Positions 33,271 to 40,841 of a stretch of DNA of 42,770 bases are shown in pieces. Numbering within the stretch: the stretch's first letter is position 1; every line of letters begins with the position of its first letter. A program made the position numbers and the translations under genes. Origin of the DNA: Leucobacter sp. 7(1) (lineage in GTDB: Bacteria > Actinomycetota > Actinomycetes > Actinomycetales > Microbacteriaceae); contig NZ_FUID01000050.1 in assembly GCF_900163635.1 (NCBI RefSeq), forward strand, positions 1 to 42,770, read 5' to 3'. The notes under the pieces were generated by a model that ran no database searches, was not told where the DNA came from, and saw nothing but the letters and a program-made list of their open reading frames with translations.

Positions 33271-34620
33271 ATGTCTGTGACGACGGGAGTGCGCCCGCGC
33301 CGCGAGGGGCGACGCGTGGCAATCGCGACAATGGTCGGCACCACGATCGAGTGGTACGACTTCTTTATCTACGCCAATACGGCGGCGCTCGTGTTTGCGC
33401 AGCTGTTCTTTGAACCGCTCGGCGCACAGGCCGCGCTGCTTGTGTCCTTTGCGACAGTAGGGATTAGTTTCCTGTTCCGTCCACTCGGCGCGATCGTCGC
33501 CGGGCACCTGGGCGATCGCGTGGGCCGTAAGTCAATGCTTGTCGCGACGCTTGTGTTGATGGGTGCTGCGACGACGCTCATCGGCCTGCTCCCCACCTAC
33601 GAACAAGCCGGCATTCTTGCGCCAATCCTGCTCGTGTTGCTTCGGATCCTGCAGGGCTTCTCTGCGGGCGGCGAGTGGGGCGGTGCCGCGCTGATGGCGG
33701 TGGAGCACGCGCCGGATGGGAAGCGCGGGCTCTACGGTTCCGCGCCGCAGCTCGGGGTCCCGATCGGGATGCTGCTCGCCTCGGGTGTGCTCGCGGTGAC
33801 CACGGCGGCTTTCGGGGTCGAGGGCTTCCTTGAGGTCGGCTGGCGGATCCCGTTCCTCATTGGCGTGGTGCTGCTCGTTGTCGGCTTCATTATTCGACGC
33901 TCGGTGGAGGAAAGCCCCGTGTTCCTGGAGCTGCGCGAGACCAAGGCGCGTTCGAAGATGCCGGTGCTCGAACTGCTGAAGAAGCACTGGTGGCTGGTGC
34001 TGCTCGCGGCGCTGACCTTTGCGGGCAACAACGCGGCGGGCTACATGTCCACGGGTGGCTACGTGCTGTCCTACGCGACGACTGTGCACGAGATGGATCG
34101 CACGGCGGTGCTCTGGTGTGTGACGGCCGCGTCCGCGGTGTGGGCGGCGACGACGCTGCTCGGCGGCTGGCTGTCGGATCGCTGGAAGAGCCGGCGCAAC
34201 GTCTACCTGGTGGGGTACGGTTTGCAGATCCTCTGGGCCTTCCCGCTGTTCCTCCTTGTGGACACCCAGATCGTCGTCATGGTGCTTGTGTCGCTGTGCG
34301 CCTGGATGGTCTCAACGGGCCTCACCTATGGCCCGCAGGCCGCCTACTTCGCGGAGATTTTCCCGTCGCACCTGCGCTACTCCGGGGTATCGCTCTCCTA
34401 CGCGCTGGGCGCGATCCTGGGCGGTGCCTTTGCCCCGACAATCGCGACGTGGCTGCAGCAGAGCACAGGCTGGATCGGATCCGTGTCGATCTACCTGGCG
34501 GTGATGGCGGTGATCTCGATCGTGGCGCTGCTGATCATTAAGGATCGCTGGGGCCGACCGCTGATTGAGCGGGAGGAATCGGCATCGTCTGAGAGCGCTG
34601 AGGCAATCTCAGCGCGGTAG
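33271..34620 (+). CDS. MFS transporter, metabolite:H+ symporter (MHS) type
   Basis: 449 residues from the ATG at 33271 (GAAGGA 12 bases upstream); the frame begins at 33142 but the first 43 residues are not conserved. Twelve helices; the first holds GTTIEWYDFFIYANTAALVF, typical of the MHS group (ShiA/PcaT-like). GHLGDRVGRKSMLV and LRILQGFSAGGEWGGAAL are also diagnostic. These carriers import aromatic or organic acids. It lies next to the LysR-HtaA-P450 group, so its cargo may be the P450 substrate, but this is a guess. Confidence 0.88.
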   Translation: MSVTTGVRPRREGRRVAIATMVGTTIEWYDFFIYANTAALVFAQLFFEPLGAQAALLVSFATVGISFLFRPLGAIVAGHLGDRVGRKSMLVATLVLMGAATTLIGLLPTYEQAGILAPILLVLLRILQGFSAGGEWGGAALMAVEHAPDGKRGLYGSAPQLGVPIGMLLASGVLAVTTAAFGVEGFLEVGWRIPFLIGVVLLVVGFIIRRSVEESPVFLELRETKARSKMPVLELLKKHWWLVLLAALTFAGNNAAGYMSTGGYVLSYATTVHEMDRTAVLWCVTAASAVWAATTLLGGWLSDRWKSRRNVYLVGYGLQILWAFPLFLLVDTQIVVMVLVSLCAWMVSTGLTYGPQAAYFAEIFPSHLRYSGVSLSYALGAILGGAFAPTIATWLQQSTGWIGSVSIYLAVMAVISIVALLIIKDRWGRPLIEREESASSESAEAISAR

Positions 34621-34657
34621 GACAGCACCGAGCCGACACCGCCATCGAGCGGACACT

Positions 34658-34703
34658 GTGCGGGATCGGCCGCTCCGAGATATCGGGACGGCCGATCCCG
34701 CAC
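34658..34703. terminator. Bidirectional terminator between MFS and LysR genes
   Basis: GTGCGGGATCGGCC (34658-34671) pairs perfectly with 34690-34703; the loop can itself fold (CCGA/TCGG). It separates two convergent genes. Confidence 0.7.
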
Positions 34704-34728
34704 GGCTGTGTGAGTATCGAGGTTCGGA

Positions 34729-35664
34729 TTACAGTTCCGTGGTGGGCCAGGCGATGCCCTGCGCAAACTCGATGAGCGCGCTCGTTCGTGCTGGCAGTGG
34801 GCGGTCCGGGGACCAGATCATGTCGATCGCCACGGGCCGCACCGCGGGCATGATGCGCTTTGTCACGAGCGGTTTCCCCTCGTTGCTGTGGGGGTTCGCG
34901 ACCCGGGTGACGAGGATCCCGTAGCCCAGCCCGCGTGCCACGAGCGTGCGGACAACCTCATAGCTCGTGGTGCGGTGCCGGATCCGCGGCTGGAGCCCCT
35001 GGGCCGTGAACAGCGACAGCGTGTGCTCGCTTGACGGAGGCGCGTCAAGGAGAACCAGGTCGTCGTCGATGAGCTGTTCGAGGCGCACCTGGGGTGCTCC
35101 GGCCAGCGGGTGATCTGCGGCGAGGAGCGCGTGTGCGCTGAGCTCGTAGAGCCGCGCGCGATGGGTGTGAGTGGGCACGAGCATGTCGTACACAACCGCC
35201 ACGTCGATCCGGCCCGATGCGAGGTCATCGACGAGTTGATCCTGGGTTGCCTCCCGGATCGAGAGCTCGATTTCGGGGTGAAGCTCTCCAAAATCCTGCA
35301 GCAGCGGAGGCAGGATCGTGGGCGCAAGAGTGGGGTAGCACCCCACGACGATTGGGCCTGAGAGTCGACCCGCGCCCCCGACCACCCGACCGAGTTCCTC
35401 TGCCTCCGCGAGGATCCGCCGTGCGTGGATGAGCAACTGTGCACCCGAGGGGGTGAGCGTGAGTCCGTGCGCGCGTCGCCGGATGCAGAGGCGCTCGCCC
35501 ATCACGGACTCGAGCTCGGTGATCGCGTCAGACATCGCCGACGGCGAGATCCGGAGCGCTGCGGCGGCACCCGCGATTGTCCCGTCGTCCGCGGCGGCCG
35601 CGAGGTAGGCGAGCTGACGGAGCGTAAACGCGGGGAGCGGGCGTGGTTCGTGATCCGGTGCCAC
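34729..35664 (-). CDS. LysR-family transcriptional regulator
   Basis: 311 residues. The N-terminal helix-turn-helix (FTLRQLAYLAAAADDGTIAG; ALRISPSAMSDAITELE) and the periplasmic-binding-type effector domain are clear. The GTG start at 35664 shares a base with the stop of the HtaA-like gene (TAGTG), so they are coupled. It probably controls the divergent P450 fusion and perhaps the transporter, with a small aromatic or organic acid as effector. That link is inferred from position. Confidence 0.9.
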   Translation of the reverse strand: MAPDHEPRPLPAFTLRQLAYLAAAADDGTIAGAAAALRISPSAMSDAITELESVMGERLCIRRRAHGLTLTPSGAQLLIHARRILAEAEELGRVVGGAGRLSGPIVVGCYPTLAPTILPPLLQDFGELHPEIELSIREATQDQLVDDLASGRIDVAVVYDMLVPTHTHRARLYELSAHALLAADHPLAGAPQVRLEQLIDDDLVLLDAPPSSEHTLSLFTAQGLQPRIRHRTTSYEVVRTLVARGLGYGILVTRVANPHSNEGKPLVTKRIMPAVRPVAIDMIWSPDRPLPARTSALIEFAQGIAWPTTEL

Positions 35665-36188
35665 TATGCGCGCCTGTCCGCGGGGGCAACCACCGGGTTG
35701 TGGAGGAGGGTGCCGCGCGAATAAGGGCCCGCGAAGAACAGGTCCGCGCCGTCCGCGGCGAGCCGGGTACCGACGCAGTTTAGCGTGCCGTCAGGTCCCT
35801 CCTCGACGCGGTCGATCTCCGCGAAGACAAGCCGCTCGCCGGGTTCGAACGGGTCGTGGATCGTGAGTTGCCAGGGCGCTGCGGCCTCGGCGTCGCCGGT
35901 CCCATCTGGCGCTACGGCAGGGGCCACGAGCCAGGGATCGGCGATCTCGATGCGTAGCATGCCACCGTGCCCCTGGAGGGTCACCGTGCCGGCAAAACGC
36001 AGCGTGTGCGGTGCGTCCGTGGGAGCCTGCACCGCCGTGGGATCCGGCGCGAACCGAAAGCCTGTCGGAGTCTGAGCGGCGGGCGGCGCGAGGCGCACGG
36101 ACCCGTCAGACATGCCGAGCACGTAGGCGATGAGGGAGTCCTTGATGCCCCACGAGAGGGGGCCGAGAGCGGCTTCGGTGCGGCACAT
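35664..36188 (-). CDS. Single-domain HtaA-like haem-binding protein, cytosolic
   Basis: 174 residues from the ATG at 36188. The whole protein is one HtaA domain: LSWGIKDSLIAYVLGMSDGS near the N-terminus and VTLQGHGGMLRIEIADP in the middle. Tyr22 and His74 fall where the haem-ligand Tyr and its partner His occur in corynebacterial HtaA domains (from memory). Unlike those surface proteins it has no signal peptide or anchor. It is coupled to a LysR gene and divergent from a haem enzyme, so haem delivery, storage or substrate/sensor binding for the P450 are plausible roles. Confidence 0.72.
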   Translation of the reverse strand: MCRTEAALGPLSWGIKDSLIAYVLGMSDGSVRLAPPAAQTPTGFRFAPDPTAVQAPTDAPHTLRFAGTVTLQGHGGMLRIEIADPWLVAPAVAPDGTGDAEAAAPWQLTIHDPFEPGERLVFAEIDRVEEGPDGTLNCVGTRLAADGADLFFAGPYSRGTLLHNPVVAPADRRA

Positions 36189-36313
36189 GCGCCCATTCTC
36201 ACATGAAATCGAATTGATTGAGCAAATAATTCCGCTTTTCCCTTTCAATGGGGACGCGCATACTCGATGGAAGGCGTGCGGACCCCCGCACTCGAGCATC
36301 ACAAGGAAGTGAC
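36189..36313. promoter_or_regulatory. Divergent promoter region of the HtaA-like and P450 genes
   Basis: 125 bp, with an AT-rich core (36195-36245) containing ATTGATTGAGCAAATAAT, a LysR-box-like T-N11-A setting. The P450 ATG at 36314 has AAGGAAG upstream. The likely target of the LysR regulator; no exact boxes can be fixed by eye. Confidence 0.45.
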
Positions 36314-39300
36314 ATGACTGGCACGAACGCTCCCGTCGCCGACTGGGTGACGATCCCCGAGCTGTACCGCGATCCGTTCCCCATCTACGAGCGCCTCCGC
36401 GCCGAGGGCGGCGTGCACTGGGTGCCCGCAGTCAGTCGCTACCTCGTCACCAGCTATGACGCGGTGCATCAGACCGAGCTCGATCAGGAGGTGTTCTCGG
36501 CAAACGAGGAGGGCTCCCTGCAGATCCGGGCGATGGGCCACTCCATGCTGCGCCGCGACGACCCGGAGCACTACATCGAGCGCAAAGCCTGGCAGCCGGC
36601 GCTGCGTCCCGGCGTCGTGAAGCGTGTCTGGACAGACGTATTTCGGAACAACGCGACCCGGTACCTCGATGAGTTCATTGCGAAGGGGCCGGGCGCTGAC
36701 CTCGTCTGGGACTTCGCCGCGCCCTACGCCGCCGAGAACTTGCGCCAGCTTGTTGGACTCTACAACTCCTCGCAGGAAGACCTGCAGCGCTGGTCGCAGA
36801 CAATGATTGATGCGACCGGCAATTACGCTGACGACCCGGAGGTCTGGCGGCTCGGCGAGCAATCGTACACAGAGGTCGACGAGGCCCTTGATGACATGCT
36901 CCAGTGGCATGCCGTGAACCCGGATCACTCGCTCATCTCGCAGTTGCTGCGCATCCCAGACTATGAGATGCCACTCGAACGCATCCGCGCCAACCTGAAG
37001 ATGACAATTGGCGGTGGCCTGAACGAGCCGCGCGATGCGCTCGGCGTCACAGCATGGGCGTTGCTGCAGGATCCCGAGCAGCTGGCCGCGGTGCGCGCTG
37101 ATCCCGCGCTCTGGCATGCAGCCTTTGACGAATCGATTCGCTGGATCGCGCCGATCGGCATGTACTCCCGGCAGACCACCCGCGAGGTGGAACTCGCCGG
37201 GGTCACCCTCCCTGCCGGAGCACGCCTGGGCATCTGCATCCTGTCCGCGAACCGAGACACCTCCGTCTGGGACGCCCCCGAGCGTTTCGATCTGCAGCGC
37301 GAGGTCAAACCGCACCTCGCCTTCGGGAAGGGCGTGCACGTATGCCTGGGCGCGTGGGTAGCGCGTGCAGAGGTTGCGGATGTGGCGCTGCCCGCACTGT
37401 TTGCCCGGCTCGACGGACTGCGGCTCAGCGCGTCTCGCCCCGCCGAAGTCGGCGGCTGGGTGTTCCGCGGGATGACGCACATGCCGGTGGAGTGGGACCG
37501 TGCGACGACGGCTGGCGCGGGATCCGGCGCTGCGGGATCCGGAGCTGCGGGATCCGGCACTGCGGGATCCGGCGCTGACGGATCGAGCGCCGCTGAAGCG
37601 ATCGCGCAACCGCGTATCGCGATCGTGGGGTCCGGGCCCGCTGGCTGCTTCACCGCCCAGGCCGCACGTCGCGCGTTCCCCGGGGCCCCGGTCGACGTGT
37701 TCGATGAGCTTCCCACCCCGTACGGCCTCGTGCGCTACGGCGTCGCCGCGGACCACCCGGGCACGAAGGCTGTGGCCCGCCAGTTTGATCGACTGTTTGC
37801 GGAACCGGGGGTCGCGTTCCGAGGCAACCTGCGGCTGGGGCGTGACGTGACACTCGCGGGCCTGCGCGCGGAGTATGACGCGGTGGTGCTCGCGACCGGG
37901 ATGCGTGAGGACGCGCAGCTCGGCATCCCCGGAGCAGAACTGGCGCGGGGTGCCGGATCGGTCACGCGCCACCTGAACGCTCACCCGGACGAGGCCGCGC
38001 CAGAGCCCCTGGGCGCCACCGTTGCGGTGATCGGCCACGGCAACGTGGCGCTCGATATCGCCAGGCTCCTGTCCCGGAACGCCGCGGGACTCGAAGGCTC
38101 GGACATCGATGACGCCGCGCACCGGCGATTCGCGGGAGAGGTCCGCACGGTGCATCTGATCGGGCGGAGCGATCCAGGTGCCGCCAAATTCGACCCCGTC
38201 ATGGTGCGCGAACTTGCCACGCTGCCCGGGGTTGCGCACGTCATACACGGAGCGGGTCCTCTGCCGGACGATGGGCGCGACGCGCGCATCGATGCGGTGC
38301 GCTCGCTTGCGGATGCGTCGCTGCCCGGTGAGGGGCCGCGCGTGCGGATCGAGTGGTGGTTCGGTGCGGTGCCACAACGGATCGTGGCAGCGGGGGAGGC
38401 GAGCGCGGGCAATGGGGGTCCCGGTGCCGTCGAGGCGCTCGACATTTCAGTGGACGGTGCGACCGTGCGCTTGGGCGTAGACGATGTGATCTCGGCGATC
38501 GGATTCGCTCCGAACACGGACACACCGCTGGTTCCGAGCACACACGACGACGGCCGCGCGGAGGCCGGCCTGTATGTCGCCGGGTGGCTCCGGCGCGGAC
38601 CGCGAGGCACGATCCCGGACCAACGCGCCGACGCCCGTGGGCTCGTGCAGCTGCTCGCAGAAGACCTGCGCTCCGGAGCCGTCGAGGTGCGCCGTGCTGG
38701 GCTCGCACCCATCCCCGGGGAAATCGGGTTCGACGGCTGGCGACGGATCGACGTGCGCGAACGCCTTGAGGCGGCACCGGGCCGCACCCGTGCCAAACTG
38801 TCCACCCGGGAGGCGATGTGTGCGACGGCCGCCGACCCCAACTTCGACCCACTTGCCGACGTTCCGGCGGAGCAAGCACCCACTGGTGCGGAGACTGTCG
38901 CGGGGGCGGGACTTCCCGTGACGATCCTGTTTGCCACCGAATCCGGCGGTGCTGAGCTCGTTGCCGAGGAACTCTCACAGGTGCTCCCCGACGCGGAAGT
39001 CCGCGACCTCGCAGATACGCACCCCGCGCAACTCGATCCCGGTCGTCTCACGCTCCTCATCTGTGCCACCTACGGTGACGGTGAAGTGCCGACGTCCGCG
39101 CGCCCGTTCCACGCCGCGCTCGCCGCAGGGGAGACCCGGCTCGACGACCTCCGATACGCGGTGTTTGGCATGGGCGACCGCAGTTATGAGCGCACATACT
39201 CGCGCGGCAGTGAGCTCGTGGACGAGGCGCTTGCGGCCTGCGGGGCGGTGCGCGTCGGGGAGTTCGGACGGTATGACGCGGCGGGGCCGATTCCCGCCAC

Positions 39301-39394
39301 CGAGGTCGCAGAAGAATGGGCACAGGGAGTGCTCGCGGAGGCCGCCGAAATCGTCGCTGCCGCGGGAGCTGCCGCGGGAGCTGCCGGGGCCTGA
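36314..39394 (+). CDS. Self-sufficient P450: cytochrome P450-FAD/NADP reductase-flavodoxin fusion
   Basis: 1026 residues in three parts. (1) Residues ~10-400: bacterial P450, ExxR as E273-SIR276, haem loop FGKGVHVCLG with Cys344; the I-helix reads GGGLNEPRD (233-241), lacking the usual acid-Thr pair. (2) Linker ~402-421 of four AGSGA-like units. (3) Residues ~433-840: adrenodoxin/ferredoxin-NADP reductase (FprA) type, FAD motif VGSGPAGC (439-445) and NADP motif GHGNVA (574-579). (4) Residues ~867-1010: flavodoxin, FATESGGAELVAEEL for the FMN phosphate loop and YGDGEVP, GMGDRSYERTY for the flavin. The chain can run NADPH to FAD to FMN to haem by itself. Substrate unknown. No frame break seen. 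Confidence 0.93.
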   Translation: MTGTNAPVADWVTIPELYRDPFPIYERLRAEGGVHWVPAVSRYLVTSYDAVHQTELDQEVFSANEEGSLQIRAMGHSMLRRDDPEHYIERKAWQPALRPGVVKRVWTDVFRNNATRYLDEFIAKGPGADLVWDFAAPYAAENLRQLVGLYNSSQEDLQRWSQTMIDATGNYADDPEVWRLGEQSYTEVDEALDDMLQWHAVNPDHSLISQLLRIPDYEMPLERIRANLKMTIGGGLNEPRDALGVTAWALLQDPEQLAAVRADPALWHAAFDESIRWIAPIGMYSRQTTREVELAGVTLPAGARLGICILSANRDTSVWDAPERFDLQREVKPHLAFGKGVHVCLGAWVARAEVADVALPALFARLDGLRLSASRPAEVGGWVFRGMTHMPVEWDRATTAGAGSGAAGSGAAGSGTAGSGADGSSAAEAIAQPRIAIVGSGPAGCFTAQAARRAFPGAPVDVFDELPTPYGLVRYGVAADHPGTKAVARQFDRLFAEPGVAFRGNLRLGRDVTLAGLRAEYDAVVLATGMREDAQLGIPGAELARGAGSVTRHLNAHPDEAAPEPLGATVAVIGHGNVALDIARLLSRNAAGLEGSDIDDAAHRRFAGEVRTVHLIGRSDPGAAKFDPVMVRELATLPGVAHVIHGAGPLPDDGRDARIDAVRSLADASLPGEGPRVRIEWWFGAVPQRIVAAGEASAGNGGPGAVEALDISVDGATVRLGVDDVISAIGFAPNTDTPLVPSTHDDGRAEAGLYVAGWLRRGPRGTIPDQRADARGLVQLLAEDLRSGAVEVRRAGLAPIPGEIGFDGWRRIDVRERLEAAPGRTRAKLSTREAMCATAADPNFDPLADVPAEQAPTGAETVAGAGLPVTILFATESGGAELVAEELSQVLPDAEVRDLADTHPAQLDPGRLTLLICATYGDGEVPTSARPFHAALAAGETRLDDLRYAVFGMGDRSYERTYSRGSELVDEALAACGAVRVGEFGRYDAAGPIPATEVAEEWAQGVLAEAAEIVAAAGAAAGAAGA
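37517..37591 (+). repeat. 15-bp tandem repeat encoding the P450 linker
   Basis: Four near-identical units of GCGGGATCCGGNGCT (37517-37576) plus a degenerate fifth (to 37591) encode AGSGA pentapeptides between the P450 and reductase domains. The pattern suggests linker growth by slippage. Confidence 0.85.
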
Positions 39395-39403
39395 CACACG
39401 GCG

Positions 39404-39438
39404 GCGGGATCCGGGGTGCGAGGCACCCCGGATCCCGC
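39404..39438 (+). terminator. Terminator of the P450 fusion gene
   Basis: GCGGGATCCGGGGTGC (39404-39419) pairs perfectly with 39423-39438 around GAG, followed by TTG. It lies ten bases past the stop codon, so the fusion gene is probably monocistronic. Confidence 0.75.
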
Positions 39439-39475
39439 TTGTGGATGGCCGCACCGGTTTGTCTGCGGTCATCGG

Positions 39476-39481
39476 TAGTCT
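39476..39481 (+). promoter_or_regulatory. -10 element of radA (leaderless)
   Basis: TAGTCT stands seven bases before the ATG at 39489; no ribosome-binding site is visible, which fits a leaderless message. Confidence 0.5.
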
Positions 39482-39488
39482 CACTCAC

Positions 39489-40811
39489 ATGGCAAAAACG
39501 ACGAGCGCGTACACCTGCACCGAGTGCGGCTGGCAGACCTCGAAATGGGTGGGCCGGTGCGGCGAGTGTCAGCAGTGGGGTACTGTGCTCGAGCGTGCCC
39601 GCGAGGGGGCTTCGCTCGCGCGCACCACGCGCGCGGTGCAGCCCGGCGCAGGGCGTGAGGCGAGGCCAATTACGGAGCTGTCCGGTGACACTGTCGCCCA
39701 CCAGCCGACGGGCATCGGTGAACTTGACCGGGTGCTGGGCGGCGGCATCGTTCCGGGTGCCGCGATCCTGTTCTCCGGCGAACCCGGCGTGGGAAAATCC
39801 ACGCTGCTCCTTGACACTGCCGCCCGCACCGCCGCCACGGGTGCGCGCATCCTGTACGCGAGCGGCGAGGAATCGACGGGCCAGATCCGGATGCGAGCGG
39901 AACGCACGGGGGCGATGCACGACACGCTGTATCTGGCGAGCGAAACCGATCTCGCCACTGTGCTCGGGCATATCGAATCGGTGGATCCGGCGCTCGTGAT
40001 CATCGACTCGGTGCAGACAATGGCAAGCGACCAGATCGAGGGCAGCCCCGGTGGCCCGTCCCAGGTGCGCGAGGTCGCGGCTGCACTGATTCGGGTGGCA
40101 AAGGGGCGCGGCACGCCGGTGATTCTGGTGGGGCACGTCACGAAGGACGGCTCGGTTGCCGGACCGCGCTTGCTTGAACACCTTGTCGATGTCGTGTGCC
40201 ATTTCGAGGGCGATCGACAGACCTCGCTGCGGTTTTTGCGTACCCTGAAGAACCGCTTCGGTCCCACCGATGAGGTCGGGTGTTTCGAGATGACGGGCGA
40301 CGGCATTCAGGAGGTGCCGGATCCCAGCGGCCTGTTCCTGAGCCGGGCCGCGGCGCCGGTCAGCGGTACATGCGCCACCGTTGCGCTCGAGGGCCGCCGG
40401 GCGCTACCCGTCGAGGTGCAGGCGCTTGTTGCCAAGAGTGCGACCCCGAACCCCCGACGAGTGACGAGCGGGGTTGATCCGGCGCGAGTGGCGATGATTT
40501 TGGCGGTGCTGGAACGCCGCGTGGGGGTACGTCTCCACGATCAAGACGTGTACGTATCTACAGTGGGCGGGGTCAAGCTCGGGGAGCCGGCGGCGGATCT
40601 CGCGATCGCGCTGGCCGTGATTTCTGCAGCGTCGGACCGCCCGCTCCCGCACGATCTTGCGGCGTTTGGGGAGATTAGCCTCGCCGGGGAGGTGCGCCCC
40701 GTGACCGGCGGGCCGCAGCGCGCCCAGGAGGCACGCCGCTTGGGATACACCCGGATCATCGATGCCGCCGCGGAGACGCTGGACCGGGCCAGAAAGGGTG
40801 CCGGTCTCTAG
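39489..40811 (+). CDS. radA: DNA repair protein RadA (Sms)
   Basis: 440 residues, usual length. N-terminal C4 zinc finger (CTECGWQTSKWVGRCGEC), RecA-like ATPase with Walker A GEPGVGKST, the KNRFG motif of RadA, and a C-terminal Lon-protease-like domain. The frame is open far upstream (inside the P450 gene), but the zinc finger and -10 fix the start at 39489. RadA drives branch migration in recombinational repair. Confidence 0.95.
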   Translation: MAKTTSAYTCTECGWQTSKWVGRCGECQQWGTVLERAREGASLARTTRAVQPGAGREARPITELSGDTVAHQPTGIGELDRVLGGGIVPGAAILFSGEPGVGKSTLLLDTAARTAATGARILYASGEESTGQIRMRAERTGAMHDTLYLASETDLATVLGHIESVDPALVIIDSVQTMASDQIEGSPGGPSQVREVAAALIRVAKGRGTPVILVGHVTKDGSVAGPRLLEHLVDVVCHFEGDRQTSLRFLRTLKNRFGPTDEVGCFEMTGDGIQEVPDPSGLFLSRAAAPVSGTCATVALEGRRALPVEVQALVAKSATPNPRRVTSGVDPARVAMILAVLERRVGVRLHDQDVYVSTVGGVKLGEPAADLAIALAVISAASDRPLPHDLAAFGEISLAGEVRPVTGGPQRAQEARRLGYTRIIDAAAETLDRARKGAGL

Positions 40812-40827
40812 TTCAGCGGAAGCGGAG

Positions 40828-40833
40828 TAGACT
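40828..40833 (+). promoter_or_regulatory. -10 element of mqo
   Basis: TAGACT lies eight bases ahead of the GTG at 40842. This suggests a leaderless message starting at that GTG, not at the TTG at 40833 that overlaps the -10. Confidence 0.5.
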
Positions 40834-40841
40834 TGCACCTC

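Noticed and set aside
36299..38377. 692-residue open frame on the minus strand
   Set aside because: It is antisense to the P450 fusion, with arginine/valine-rich composition typical of shadow frames.
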